A stretch of 64,000 nt of DNA from Simmondsia chinensis. Taxonomy: Eukaryota > Streptophyta > Magnoliopsida > Caryophyllales > Simmondsiaceae. The notes under the pieces are model-generated. The model was not told the DNA's origin. It made no database searches and saw only the letters and a program-made list of their open reading frames with translations. Position numbers and translations under genes: made by a program. The stretch's first letter is position 1, and the number at the start of each line of letters is the position of its first letter. Location: assembly GCA_018398585.1 (NCBI GenBank), contig JAGTTD010000018.1:3045501-3109500 (forward strand). The letters run 5' to 3'. Positions 53,655-64,000 of this stretch are shown piece by piece.

Positions 53655-54030
53655 TTAGCATTCAACCCATAGTAAAGTTTAGCCCTACTAGTGCAATGTC
53701 CATAATAAGGAAATGGATAAAAAAAATTTCGACTTGTTTTTTGGTTTGAGGAATTTGGAAGATTGCAAAAATATCTTTAATATATTTAAAAAATAATTTA
53801 AATATTCAATAAACTATTTTGAATATTGAAAAAATATTTTTAAAATTTAGAAGATATTTTATATATTACTTAAATATTTATGTATTTAAAACATAATATA
53901 TTATTAAATATTTATATATTTAAGAAAATATTTTAACTATAAAATATAAAAATATGAATAAAAGTTCAATAGTTAAAAAATATATAATAATATCTTTAAA
54001 AAAATTTGGTGAGTGAGTGAGATAAAATAG
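53655..54030. other. AT-rich low-complexity stretch
   Basis: Repeated AAATATTTAAATAT-like words without unit structure; no coding sequence. Confidence 0.5.
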
Positions 54031-54034
54031 ATGA

Positions 54035-54555
54035 AGAAAAAAATATGTACAGTCTACAAGAGGTTCACCCCAAGATACGGCCGAAGCTTACAACGAATAA
54101 CAAAGGTCAAAATCAACACAATAGTAGAAACTACAAAAAACAACAACCGAAAAGGCTAAACCTCAAGACCCTATTACTTAAGCAAAGAGACATGACGCTG
54201 AGCATCTCTGAAAGAAGGAACAGCATGTGAGCGGCTCCGAACCAAATCCGTGATCTCCACTCTTACGGCCTCAATCGGCTTGGATTGCGAATGTTGAATC
54301 TTGAGGTTACGCTCATACCAAAGGACGTACACAGTCGCAAAAAGGTAGAGACGAGCAATAATGTTGTCAATCTCGCAACCCCTAAGGTGCCGAGCAACCC
54401 AAGGAACGAGATCACGCCATGGAAGGACATGCCAGTCAACAAATTTGAGCGGGGCAACTCGACTGTTAACGGAAGCAAAGAAAGGGCAAGCAAAAAAAGG
54501 TGCTCCTGAGTCTCATTATTAGAACCACAAAAAACACATAAGCACTAAACACCCT
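54035..54555 (-). pseudogene. L1 LINE ORF2 C-terminus and 3' UTR
   Basis: On the minus strand: EHLFFACPF (end of zf-RVT), WHVLPWRDLVPWVARHLRG, LYLFATVYVLWYERNLKIQH (the conserved plant L1 C-terminal W-x-x-R-N motif) and DLVRSRSHAVPSFRDAQR, then a stop at about 54180 and a pyrimidine-rich 3' UTR to 54035. Only two stops and a few shifts over 350 nt, so it is less decayed than the 44561-46400 relic. Confidence 0.75.
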
Positions 54556-55978
54556 GAACACATATTTAAGTATTAAACATGTTTCAAATATTAGAAACAT
54601 ATTTTATATATTTACAAAACAATATTTTAAATATTTTTAAAACATATTTTAAATTTTTGAAAAATACATTAAATATTTTTTAAAAAAAACTAGCAGAAAG
54701 TAGGAGAGATCTATTATTGGGATATTGGTGGAGCTAGGTCATTGGTGTTGTAGTAGGGATTATCTTATTTCCTAAGAATTTTTGAAATTATCTTTTTTGG
54801 ATATTTAAAGCATTGTTCATTATATAAGAGTAATTTTTTTCTAGTATTTTAACAAATGGTCATATTTTATTATAACAAAATTAAAAAACTAAAAAATAAA
54901 TAGTATATGAAAGATAAAGAAATATGTCACACTCAAATTAAATATAAAGAAAGATTACTGAGTTAATGTTTACTTCTTTAAAAGACGTTGCACAATCGTA
55001 CAAGGTAGAAGAAAACAAATTTTCACGTGGGTAATGGTTACCCCATTAACAATAAGATTATCCACCTTTTGTTAACCCAAAACCAATAATGCCCTTAATC
55101 GTCGAAGGTCAGATATATAATGAGTATGAAATTGCACTCTTTCTGCTTTAGTTGAGTCTGTATATTTACTTTCTCACATATAGTGTACATTAAAATAAAA
55201 ACTATTGAAATCTTCGTGATTGGAGCATGTTAGGATTTAATTATCTCAAAATTAATATTGATTTGATTTGATTTAGATTTGATTAGGATTTGATATGGTT
55301 AAGATTTGGGTAAGATATGATTTAGATAGAGTTATCTAAATAAGTTTGATTTGATATTTTGAATTATATTAGATTTAAGTAACTTATATTGTAAATAAGG
55401 GTTGAGGGTTAATGTTTGAGTAAGAGGAAAACTAGAGTGGAAAAAAGAGAGAAAAGATATAAGGGATTTGAGAGTGATTTGTAAAGGGTTCCTTGGGGGG
55501 TGCTCGGGCAGGGGGGAGATATGATTTGAGAGGTGATTTGACCAAGAGGTTTTATGATTGAGAGTTGTGTGAGAGTTTTTGTCCAAAATTATGGGTTGAC
55601 TCGCTGTGCAGCAGTTACATTTTGAAAGTGTTGGTGACTTATCGTGCAATAGTCACATTTATGATTGATGATGATTATATATGGGGTTCAGGGTTTCAAT
55701 TAAAGACCATATACCTTAAATTTATAGTGGATGAGGAATCCGTTTCTGTCATGTAGTTTTTTTTCCCTCTAGTTGAGAAAGAACTTTCACGTAAATGTCA
55801 TGTATTGTTTCAATGACATTTTTGATGTTTTTTGCTTTTGTTGTGCTTGATTGTGTGAATTTTTCCAACAGAGCATTGTCTAGATCCTCACAGAAAAATA
55901 CAAACCGAAGTCAAATTCACCAAAACATCAAAATACACAAGTAGTAATAGATCGAGATCAATCACATCATTTCAAACT
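54556..55978. other. Unassigned AT-rich stretch
   Basis: Low-complexity AT words at 54580-54690 and GATTTGATTTAGATTTG words at 55255-55330. No gene recognised. Confidence 0.35.
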
Positions 55979-56318
55979 TGATTTACACCTAGATCGAGGC
56001 GAATCTTTCGACAAGTTTGTATTCTTAAATTCACTACAGCCATACAAACAAACTAGCCGCAAAACGAGGCCTAAAAACAATAAATGAAGTTGATTTACCC
56101 CTAGATCGAGACAAATCTTTGAACATGTTTGTATTCTTAAATTCATGATAACCATACAAACAAACTAGCTGCAAAACGAGGCCTAAAACACAATAAATGA
56201 AGTTGATTTACCCCTAGATCAAAGCAAATCTTTCAACAAGTTTGTATTCTTAAATTCACGATAACTATACAGACAAACTAGCCGCGAAACGAGGCCTAAA
56301 AAACAAAAAATGAAACTC
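55979..56318. repeat. 113-bp tandem repeat, three units
   Basis: Units starting at 55981, 56093 and 56206 share TTTACCCCTAGATCGAG, TTTGTATTCTTAAATTCA, CATACAAACAAACTAGC and AAACGAGGCCTAAAA. Identity by eye is about 90%. Flanking sequence is unrelated, so this is a small local array. Confidence 0.85.
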
Positions 56319-56565
56319 AAAAGAGATTGCAGTAGGGAAAGATTCTTTTTTTCTGAGGTTGATGGATATGAGTTGCAGAGATCCAAGTGACACAGCAAAG
56401 TGACATTTCTGATGTCCCCTCTCAGCCTTTTTTGTCTTTCATATCACATTTTTAACTTTATTATTAAAATTTAAAATTAAAATTAAAAATATAACTCACC
56501 TCATATCTCTCAGGTGACACTTACAAAAGCTTCATCACCTGGGCTTTATCTATAATTAATTATTA

Positions 56566-56712
56566 AGGTTATTTACATCAAAGGTCTCTGTATTTTGTCT
56601 ATTATATTAATTTGATCCTTGTACTTTTAATTGTGTCAATTTAATCCCTAAACAAATTAACACATTTTAAAATATAACAGGGATTAAAAAAAAGAAAAAA
56701 AAAAAAAAAAAA

Positions 56713-56773
<61 letters not shown>

Positions 56774-56866
56774 AATAAAAAAAGTAAAAAATAAAAAAAA
56801 TAAAAAAAAAAAAAAAGATAAAAAAAAATAAAAAAAAAAAAAAAATAAAAAAAAAAAAAAAATAAA

Positions 56867-56903
<37 letters not shown>

Positions 56904-56952
56904 AAATTGAACACAATTGACAAAATACAGAGATTTTTAGCCTAAATAACCC
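56566..56952. mobile_element. A-rich MITE with 9-bp TSD (Mutator-like)
   Basis: TSD TAATTATTA at 56557-56565 and 56953-56961. The TIR left is AGGTTATTTACATCAAAGG...CTCTGTATTTTGTC; the right is the inverse of CTCTGTATTTTGTC...GGGTTATTT (about 34 bp, imperfect). The middle (56687-56900) is over 90% A with scattered T and G. The 9-bp TSD points to Mutator-like elements, but the termini differ from the foldback family at 24676 and 34224. Confidence 0.75.
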
Positions 56953-56999
56953 TAATTATTATTATTATTTATTAGAGTAATATTATTATTATGATAAAA

Positions 57000-57875
57000 A
57001 TATTAATGTCAGAACAATTTGTTATAGCCTAGCAATTTAATATTAGAATTAGTTAAATCTAAATTTAAAAGTTAAATTGATTTACTAACTTTTCAATTTA
57101 GATTTGACGGGGATAGTGATTGTTTTGGTTTTAGATAATTTTTTATTTTTATTTTTTTTGTTAGATTCTTGTTTTAATTTAGATTTCTTTTTTTTTTTCC
57201 TTTCTCTCCTAATCTATACCGATGACTTTGCCTATTGAATTAAATTTTTTATTAATTTTCTCTAATTTTTCCTGTCTCTCTCCCTTGATGTCTTCTATTT
57301 TTCTTCTCTTTTATGATTGATATACAAAGTTTTGACCTAATTACTGTATTGGGTCATAACAATTGGTATCAAAGTCAAGTATGACCTAATTACTACATTT
57401 GATCATAACTTAATTTTATGAAAATCTATTATTTACTGTAAGTCACCCTATTGTTCTGACAGTTATATTTTTTGCCCTAGCAATAACAACATATATTCCC
57501 CCTCTACCATTGCTCTAAGGAGATCATAGATTGATATCCACGACCTACCAGCTCTAGGACTTCAGGTACTGACTCTTAGGCAAGGTGACTACAGCTACCA
57601 TCTCCACGTGCTCCTTATGTTCCACGGTTTCCTTTCTAGGCAATGCTTTCCAATCGCATACCATAGGCAAAGCCGGGTTAGTGTTGCTCTGTTTTGCCCA
57701 TGTTACACTTCATTGTTACGTCATTTTCTTTCTTTTTAATTGTTTAATCTTTTAGAAGCTACGGTAATCATCAAAAAAACCAAAAAAAATGCCACAAAAA
57801 ATTTATTATTGCGTAATCTCTATCACTCTTATACGAAGAGCACCTCTAAAATATATTTTAAAACTTCAAACATTC
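57000..57875. other. Unassigned stretch
   Basis: No gene recognised. GGTTAGTGTTGCTCTG at about 57676 recurs inverted at 59080-59095, so part of this may be an L1 3' UTR. Confidence 0.3.
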
Positions 57876-58082
57876 AACAACAGATTCAATGCCTTGAGGG
57901 TTCCCGCCTAAGTGAGGTCTGGGAGGGTGGATGTGCGCAGTCTTACCCCCTTCAGGGTTTAACCCTGCCGAGAGGCTGTTTTCGAGGACCTCCAACCTTA
58001 TAAGGTTAGCAGCACGAGGACTTCCCAGGAGATCACCTATCCTGGTACTACTCTCGTATAACCACGCTTAACTTCTGAGTTG
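57876..58082 (-). repeat. 5S rRNA-headed SINE, subtype C, 5'-truncated
   Basis: The minus strand begins inside the 5S head at AACTCAGAAGTTAAGCGTGG (about 40 bases missing), keeps GATAGGTGATCTCCTGGGAA and CTCGTGCTGC, and passes the subtype C junction (TATAAGGTTGGAGGTCC) into the tail. Confidence 0.85.
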
Positions 58083-58972
58083 AAACATGACTGAAAATAT
58101 ATATATGTAATTTATATATTACTTTAGCTCAAGATACATATAAATAGAATTTGCACAATATTTTTTTTTTACCAAAATTAAACTCTGACAGCATCTAAGT
58201 TCTGACCCAGGTGGTGTATTTATGGAACTTGATGTCACACATGCATCATACCCATCATCATCATCATCATCATCATCATGGACTTTGTGACAGAGAATAT
58301 ACATAATGGATGCATATGTGTCAGTATGAGGCATCATGCTCCTTTGATGTCATGTCCTGGTCGCAGTCGTAGTCGTGGTCGTGATCGTGGTCGAGATGTC
58401 GTTGTAGGCGGGTTCATGGATGTTGTATAACGTAATGTAGCTTTAGGTTCTAAACTCATCTCTTTTTCTCGCTTAAGTGTTGTGGCCTTACTTTAGGATA
58501 GTATATACATTCTTACTATTGTGGAAAAATAATGCTTTACGGCACTTAAGTGATATAATAAGTTAGCTTATAATCAGACACAAAGGTGGGATATTCTACG
58601 GCTTTTATTTGATTACACGGGTGTACATACATAAGTCGACTAAGCAAATGTTGTTATTTAGGTGCGATGTCGTTATCAGTTTAAGATGAGTCAAGCCGGT
58701 TTAGTTACTTAAGCAAGCCAAAACTATGCCTAGTATGCCTGAATTGGTGAACGCATACAAGACAAAGGGAAATGATGAGCTTAAACATGTTTAGTCTGAA
58801 CTTGAGGTTTCTGTTTGATTTAATGGAAAATATTTTTGAGAATTTTTTTAGTAAATATTTTTAATTAAAATATTTTTCTTAACTATTCCGTCTTTTGGTT
58901 AAAGAAAATAGGTTTATTCGGTTAATTTGTATGAGGTTCAAGTCTAACGAATTGAGGTTGAAGTGAAATATA
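58083..58972. other. Unassigned stretch with an ATC microsatellite
   Basis: A (CAT)n run of nine units lies at 58254-58280, and a GTCGTGGTCGTGATCGTGG-type repeat at 58350-58395. No gene recognised. Confidence 0.4.
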
Positions 58973-59110
58973 TTTTTTCCATAATTAGGGAGGAAAACTA
59001 GCAATACAAAAATTAATTATTGTCCATAAAAAATTTACATATAACCCAGCTTTGAACATGGTCCATAACATGCGTAAAGCAGAGCAACACTAACCTGCAG
59101 CTGGCATCTC
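58973..59110 (-). mobile_element. L1 LINE 3' end
   Basis: Starts (inverted) TTTTTTCCATAATTAGGGAGG, the L1 terminus form CCTCCCTAATTATGGAAAAAA. The 3' UTR contains the inverse of GGTTAGTGTTGCTCTG, also seen at 57676. Confidence 0.55.
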
Positions 59111-59517
59111 ACGAAGAGAACACGTCAAATTGTCAGGCCTCGATTCCTCTATGTTGCACGCTGTTATGTGCGCAGATTCATGTCTCGCTTTTGTAAATTG
59201 CTTGTATTGTGCCGTGATTATTGTCGCTGATTACCAGAAAAAGGAGAACTTTCAAACTTCCTAAGCTCGATAAGTGTCGAATAAATTTCATTTATAAGCC
59301 TAATTCTTTTTTAAGAGATAAGGAAAAGCATCAGAAAATTTTTCTTGGAAAAGATTGACCTAATGCATCATATGTCACGATAATATGAAGATCATTAGAA
59401 GGGCAGTAAGCCCCACTCGTAGAGATTCGAGATTAAATCACAAATAATACATAAAACTTTAATTGTACGAGATTAATATAAAAGTAAAATAACTAAATTG
59501 ACATAATAAAAAATTTA

Positions 59518-59965
59518 GGGTTACTTGCATTTTAGTACCCTAACGTTTTTGGGAATAATAAAAAGGATCTTGACCTTTTTGAATTATTAAAAAGGTCCCT
59601 TAGTTTTTGTCTTATTAATACAAAGGCTTCTCTCTAACTTGATGGTGCCATTTTTAATCAATAGAGCTGATGTGATAGCTGTGTTTTAATTAATCTATAG
59701 TAAAATGTCAAAAATACCATTTAATAACCATATTTTGAAACAAATTAAACAAAAATAGATAGTTTCTATATAACATAATATCTCAAATTTTGTGCTTATA
59801 AAGTATTAATAAGGATGTTGAAGTGTACTTTAAGTCATTTTATTATAGCATTAATCAAAAACAATTGCCACGTTAGCTCTGTCAATGGAAAATGACGTCA
59901 TCACACTTGAGAAGAGTCTTTTTAATAATTCAAAAAGGTCAGAGTCCTTTCTATTTGTAACTTCG
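59518..59965. mobile_element. MITE of about 450 bp, copy 1
   Basis: Left end GGGTTACTTGCATTTTAGTA. The interior (TTTAATAACCATATTTTGAA, CATTTTATTATAGCATTAA) matches copy 2 at 61371-61812 in the same orientation at about 80%. The right end is truncated against the inverse of the left TIR. Confidence 0.65.
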
Positions 59966-60145
59966 CACCAAAGATCTATTTCCTAAAAGACACAAATAAG
60001 ATACAAAAACATAAAATTTGGCAAAATTTTTTATGAATATCAATAATTAAATTATGAGTCTTCCATTCCATTTGGATTTCACCTTCAAAACCCGGATGTT
60101 AAAGTATCAAATCATTCTTCGATCTTCACTTATAAGCTTAAACTT

Positions 60146-60365
60146 TTGGGCTCCCACCTAAGCAGGGTCTTACCGGGGGGGGATGTACACAGCCTTCCCC
60201 CTTCAGAGTATTATCCATGAAGAGAGGTTGCTTTCGAGTGGCCCAAACCTAAGGGTGAGAACTTCCCATGAGGTTACCCATCCTGGTATTGCTCTCGTCC
60301 AAACACGCTTAACTTCGGAGTTCTAATAAGATCCGGTGACTACGTGTTGGTACCCTCTTTGGGTT
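60146..60365 (-). repeat. 5S rRNA-headed SINE, subtype A, tail-truncated
   Basis: Minus strand: head AACCCAAAGAGGGTACCAAC through CCGAAGTTAAGCGTGTTTGG and GATGGGTAACCTCATGGGAA, junction CTCACCCTTAGGTTTGGG, tail to GCTTAGGTGGGAGCCC. The last 15 bases of the tail and the TTG run are missing. Confidence 0.85.
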
Positions 60366-60404
60366 AAAAAAAAAACAAAAAAGAAAATATAAAAATATAT
60401 GGCA

Positions 60405-60530
60405 CTGTTTTTCTTTTGATAATTAAGCAGGAGGAAGAAACCTATAATAGATACAAGATATACACAAAAAAGAAAACTAAAACACAAAGAAAGCTAAAAT
60501 CTCAATGTCTAACTGTCTTCAAAAACCAAG
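60405..60530 (-). mobile_element. L1 LINE 3' end
   Basis: Inverted terminus TTTTCTTTTGATAATTAAGC followed by GAAACCTATAATAGATACAAG and A-rich sequence of the inverted 3' UTR. Confidence 0.5.
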
Positions 60531-60539
60531 GTTGTTAAA

Positions 60540-61125
60540 ATCGGGATTCTACTTAGAATCGGTAAAGGCTTTTAGAATCAGAATCGTAGAATCAAATCGA
60601 GAATCATAAGATTCTACTAAATGTTTATTATAATTATTTTTTGTATTAATATCAGTTATATAATTCAAAAAATTATTAATAAGACATTGACTTATATGGG
60701 TATATATATATAATCAAATATAATAAAAATATTATCATGTAACATATATGTGTCATTTTATGTTTTGATAATCATGAGAACTTTTAAGATAGATGCTACC
60801 AATCAAACTTTATATTCAGATTAAAGCATAAAACTAAACATAATATAAGTTTTTTGAAAGTATATAATGTTTAATTAAATTTTTTTTTTTTACTTCAAAC
60901 TAATAAAGTAAGTTCGTTTAAAATATAAGCTTTATTTTTTTTATATTTTATTTTTTTATTTGTATATGTTGGCATAATTGTGGTAGGATTGGTAGAATCG
61001 TATTACGATTCTATCCATTAGTTTCATGCAATACTAATGAATCGTAAGATTCTACAAAATTAATATTCAGATCGGTCGATAATTGTGGAATCGTAGAATT
61101 ATAAGATTCTAATATTCGAATTGGA
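60540..61125. repeat. Inverted-repeat element rich in GAATCGTAAGATTCTA
   Basis: Both ends carry clusters of AGAATCGTAGAATC and TAAGATTCTAC-type words in opposite orientation (60540-60625 and 60985-61120), around a very AT-rich centre. GAATC/GATTC alternation lets each cluster also fold on itself. TSD not resolved. Confidence 0.5.
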
Positions 61126-61345
61126 GTTTTAATATTTGTACAACAAAGAAATGAACAATATCAAATTGATAAGACATACCCAAAGCCAGCTTAACTTTTA
61201 AAGTCAAACGGTGCAAAGCATCAGGTCGATGCCATAAAACACAAGCAAGCACAAAACAAACAAAACAAAAAAGAACAGCGAAAACAACAATATTTGATCG
61301 AAGCAAAATCATTAAGGGGCATGGCAAAGCGCCCAAACCAAACCA

Positions 61346-61375
61346 ACCCCCCCCCCCCCCCCCCCCCCTCCCCCT
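61346..61375. repeat. Poly(C) tract
   Basis: C run of about 20 bases plus TCCCCC at the left edge of the MITE copy 2; length uncertain. Confidence 0.75.
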
Positions 61376-61812
61376 TAAGTTTTTGCTGTATTAATAAAAA
61401 AAACCCCTAAGTTTTTGTCGCATTAATAAAAAGGCTCCTCTCCTACATGATCATGTCATTTTTAGTCGATAGAGCCGATGTGACATCTACAGTTTTATTA
61501 ATACTACAACAAAACGACAAAAGTATCTTTTAATAACCATATTTTGAAACAAATTAAATGAAAATAGATAGCTTTTACATAATAACATCTCGAATTTCAT
61601 TCTTATAAAGTAAAAATAAGGGTATTGAAGCATACTTTAGGCCATTTTATTATAGTATTAACAAAAAAAGTAGTTGTCACATTAGCTATGTCGATGAAAA
61701 ATGACATCTGAAAGGGGCCTTTTATTAATACGACAAAAATCTAAAGGCTTTTTTAATAATTTAAAAAGGTTAGGGTCCTTTTATTATTTGCAAAAAGGTC
61801 AGGATACTAAAA
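61371..61812. mobile_element. MITE of about 450 bp, copy 2
   Basis: Same family as 59518-59965. The right end, read inverted, is GGACTATTTATATTTTAGTA, matching the left end of copy 1, so the TIR is at least 20 bp. The left end has been replaced by, or expanded into, the C run. Confidence 0.65.
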
Positions 61813-62004
61813 TATAAATAGTCCAAACTTATTTTCCAAATATTATTCTCTAATTTCTCAAAAACATTAAAGCTACAAAATAGGAAAAGATGTCAAACAT
61901 GCCCTAAATCATTGACAAGCAAGGGTGCAAGATTATGACCGCTGACATATGAAATGAAAATCAACACATCTTGTGGTATGTCTATGCAAAATGTACATAG
62001 TGAA

Positions 62005-62158
62005 AAACTTGTCGGCATTACGAGTTTTTAGGGAGGATTGTCTTTCAGTGTTTTAATGTTATTTTTTTCTTTTCTATACTGTGTGTTTCTCGGATCTTCT
62101 GTTGTGAGATGCCGGTTTTTATATTATGAGTTTTCTTGCTATTCATCGGAAAAAATGT
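62005..62158 (+). mobile_element. L1 LINE 3' end
   Basis: TTGTGAGATGCCGGTTTTTATA...TCTTGCTATTCATCGGAAAAAA matches the 3651-3873 subfamily end (GAGATACCGGCTTTTGTATT). Confidence 0.6.
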
Positions 62159-62174
62159 ACTGGACATGTGGGTT

Positions 62175-62350
62175 GTTCGTATTATGGAGTTGTATATATG
62201 AGAAGTGTGGGGAAATGTCCCACATAAGTTGTATTGCTTTTATCTATATATGTTTTGATTCTCGCTTTGATATGGATTGACTCAGGTGTCGTTTGTGTGA
62301 TGTGTCTATTTTGTATTGCGACTTTGTGACTAATTATCGGAAAAAAAATA
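62175..62350 (+). mobile_element. L1 LINE 3' end
   Basis: Ends TTGCGACTTTGTGACTAATT and ATCGGAAAAAAAA, the terminus of the 63333-63485 subfamily (inverted GACCAGGTCGTGATACAA). It lies just after the tail at 62005-62158 on the same strand. Confidence 0.55.
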
Positions 62351-62996
62351 GTGGATGTGATTGCTCTTCGTGAGTAATGGGAGCAGCCATTGCAGCAAGC
62401 GCGCAGGCGTCGTGCTAGGGACTGCTTATTAAGGTGGCACTTCGCACTTGACACTGAGTAATAACCTTTTATTTTATTAACCGATTAATTAAATTAAGTC
62501 ATTTTGGATTTGATTAATTGCTTTTTTTTGGTTAATTCAGTTTTGTTCTGTTGTGAATTTTTAATTGAATTTAATTCACTTAAATATGGTAGTTAATAAT
62601 TATCAAAAAAAATATATATATATATATATGGTAGTTAAAGCCTCCATATGACTGACAATCCAAGAGAGTTCAGAGGATTTTCTATTTGTTGTTCTCCGCA
62701 AAATTCAAATAATACCTGGCCTGTTTTTGTTAAATAAAAGTATAAGATCCTCAAAAGTACATCAAAAATGTTCTCCAATAAGAACAAGAGGTGAAATTAC
62801 AACCAAAAAAAAAAAGAAGCAGAGAAAATGACAAGTTCAAAACTATTAAAATAAATTAGGAACAGAAATAATACCTGAGGTTATACTTGCTTAATTTAAG
62901 AAAAAGCTCAGTATCAAGGACGTATAATACTTGAAAGACAGTGTTCAAATACACCTTAAATATTAAGAATTTTCCACATCATTATCTGTTATACCC

Positions 62997-63171
62997 TCAC
63001 TTAGATGCTTGTGTGCTTTATGCTTTCATGCTTTTCATGCTTCTCGGGTTGGGAGTCTTTGGAAACAGCCTCTCGTTAGGGTATCACCCTGAAGGGGTAA
63101 GGGTGCGTACATTCCACTCCTTCTAGACCCTGTTTAAGCAGGAGCCCTTGAGGCACTGGGTATGTTGTTGT
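62997..63171 (+). mobile_element. 5'-truncated RTE LINE 3' end (175 bp)
   Basis: TSD ATTATCTGTTATACCC (62981-62996) and ATTATCTGTCATACCC (63172-63187), one mismatch. LINE lead (GCTTTCATGC, GGGAGTCTTTGGAAACAGCC) plus tail module ending CACTGGGTATGTTGTTG. Confidence 0.85.
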
Positions 63172-63332
63172 ATTATCTGTCATACCCAGTCCTAAACATG
63201 ATATGCATGGATACATCTACATGGACATCAAACATACATAGTATCAAGTGGTCAAAGACCGGAAGAGATTGATTAAAATTTTCATTTCAGCCTAAAGTCA
63301 ATACAAGTCAGAGATTTAGCATGGAGATCTAA

Positions 63333-63485
63333 TTTTTTTTAATAATTAGCGACCAGGTCGTGATACAATCTAGACGCTCGAGCTAATGAGCCCTTATAAA
63401 CTCCATTAAATAACGGGGCACAGAGAAACAAGAACAAGATCAAATAGGATTACAAACAACAACCGGACAAAACAGGACAAATCTA
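63333..63485 (-). mobile_element. L1 LINE 3' end
   Basis: Inverted terminus TTTTTTTTAATAATTAGCG, then ACCAGGTCGTGATACAATC and an A/C-rich inverse of the T/G-rich 3' UTR, as at 35406 and 19810. Confidence 0.6.
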
Positions 63486-64000
63486 ATTGACCACCATGAC
63501 TAATTCGGATCTCAGAGCAATTGAAACATGATAAAAGGCAGTCAGATCACCCTTTCATTATCTAATTGAATTAATTTCCACACAATGAAAAATAAAATAA
63601 AATAAAATAAACTTACTCCAAGATCTCAAAGCTAGACGATTTTTGTCTTTTCTTTTCGATATGAAGTGAGAGAACTTGGAATTCAAAAATCAGCATCTTA
63701 TAAAAGGAGACACGAGAGATATACACTATGTAAAAAAGGAAAAAGTAATGCAAAAACACCCACGAAAGCTATCCGAGAAACAAACAGCTAAAACGCCAAA
63801 AAAGAACCAACATATACGTCCAATATCAAGAAACAAGTAACATATTTGAATACTATAGAGGGACTACCCTCCCAAAAAGCTCCTTATGCAGACAAGTAAC
63901 AAGAGAATTATCTATTAGAGGACCGTCTTCTGTATACTCTTGAGGATCTCTTCCTCATAATTATCTAAAAAAGAGATTAAAAAAAAAAAAAAAAAAAAAC
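63486..64000. other. Unassigned stretch to window end
   Basis: No gene recognised. The last 24 bases are almost all A, which may be the poly(A) of another retroposon cut by the window edge. A (AAAAT)n run lies at 63589-63607. Confidence 0.35.

Noticed and set aside
56684..56923. 79-codon minus-strand frame rich in Phe
   Set aside because: It is only the translation of the A-rich tract in the MITE.
58254..58280. CRISPR-like short repeats
   Set aside because: A simple (CAT)n run without spacers. No array with regular spacers occurs anywhere in the window.

Overview
This is nuclear DNA of a flowering plant, probably a eudicot. The evidence is the content: CACTA, hAT and Mutator-type DNA transposons, Ty1/copia (Ale/Retrofit type) and Ty3/gypsy elements, plant L1 and RTE LINEs, and short retroposons whose heads match plant 5S rRNA. 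The species cannot be told from the sequence. Almost the whole window is intergenic and built from nested transposable elements. The only possible host coding sequence is a short terminal-exon candidate at the left edge (2-130). No tRNA gene, functional rRNA gene or CRISPR array is seen.

Left third (1-24 kb): scattered 5S-headed SINEs, 5'-truncated RTE LINE tails with target-site duplications (TSDs), and L1 3' ends. There is a hAT MITE carrying a SINE (5387-6045), compact terminal-repeat retrotransposons (TRIMs) with about 72-bp LTRs (8612-8903, and a tandem array at 15294-16161), and an RTE LINE 3' part with a duplicated C-terminal module (14028-15045). A decayed CACTA transposase lies at 17761-18740. 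A 510-bp tandem duplication (19495-21505) is split by a 997-bp solo LTR (20264-21260).

Centre (24.6-35.3 kb): a foldback Mutator-like element with arms of about 600 bp (24676-34067) received a 5S-SINE and then a 7,892-bp CACTA element (25556-33447, TSD TTA). The CACTA has two multi-exon genes on the minus strand: a TNP2-type transposase with one 5-bp frameshifting duplication, and a TNPA-like/Transposase_24 gene that is open across seven inferred exons. A second foldback element of the same Mutator-like family, with a perfect 9-bp TSD, follows at 34224-35306.

Right-centre (35.4-53 kb): an L1 derivative that joins the ORF1 end directly to a 3' UTR (the third such copy here), then a decayed Tat/Retand-type gypsy element in plus orientation. 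It is interrupted by a minus-strand gypsy element (39409-44227, itself hit by a hAT MITE), an L1 ORF2 relic, an RTE tail and a minus-strand Ale copia element (47661-52205).

Right end (53-64 kb): AT-rich DNA with an L1 ORF2 C-terminus, a three-copy 113-bp tandem repeat, an A-rich MITE with a 9-bp TSD, a pair of related MITEs, two more 5S-SINEs and several L1/RTE tails.

How the elements relate: the 5S-SINEs and the RTE LINE share one 3' module (a GC-rich domain ending in CACTGGGT plus TTG repeats). This suggests that the RTE LINE machinery mobilises the SINEs. All exon structures, families and nesting orders were read by eye from the sequence; no database search was made.
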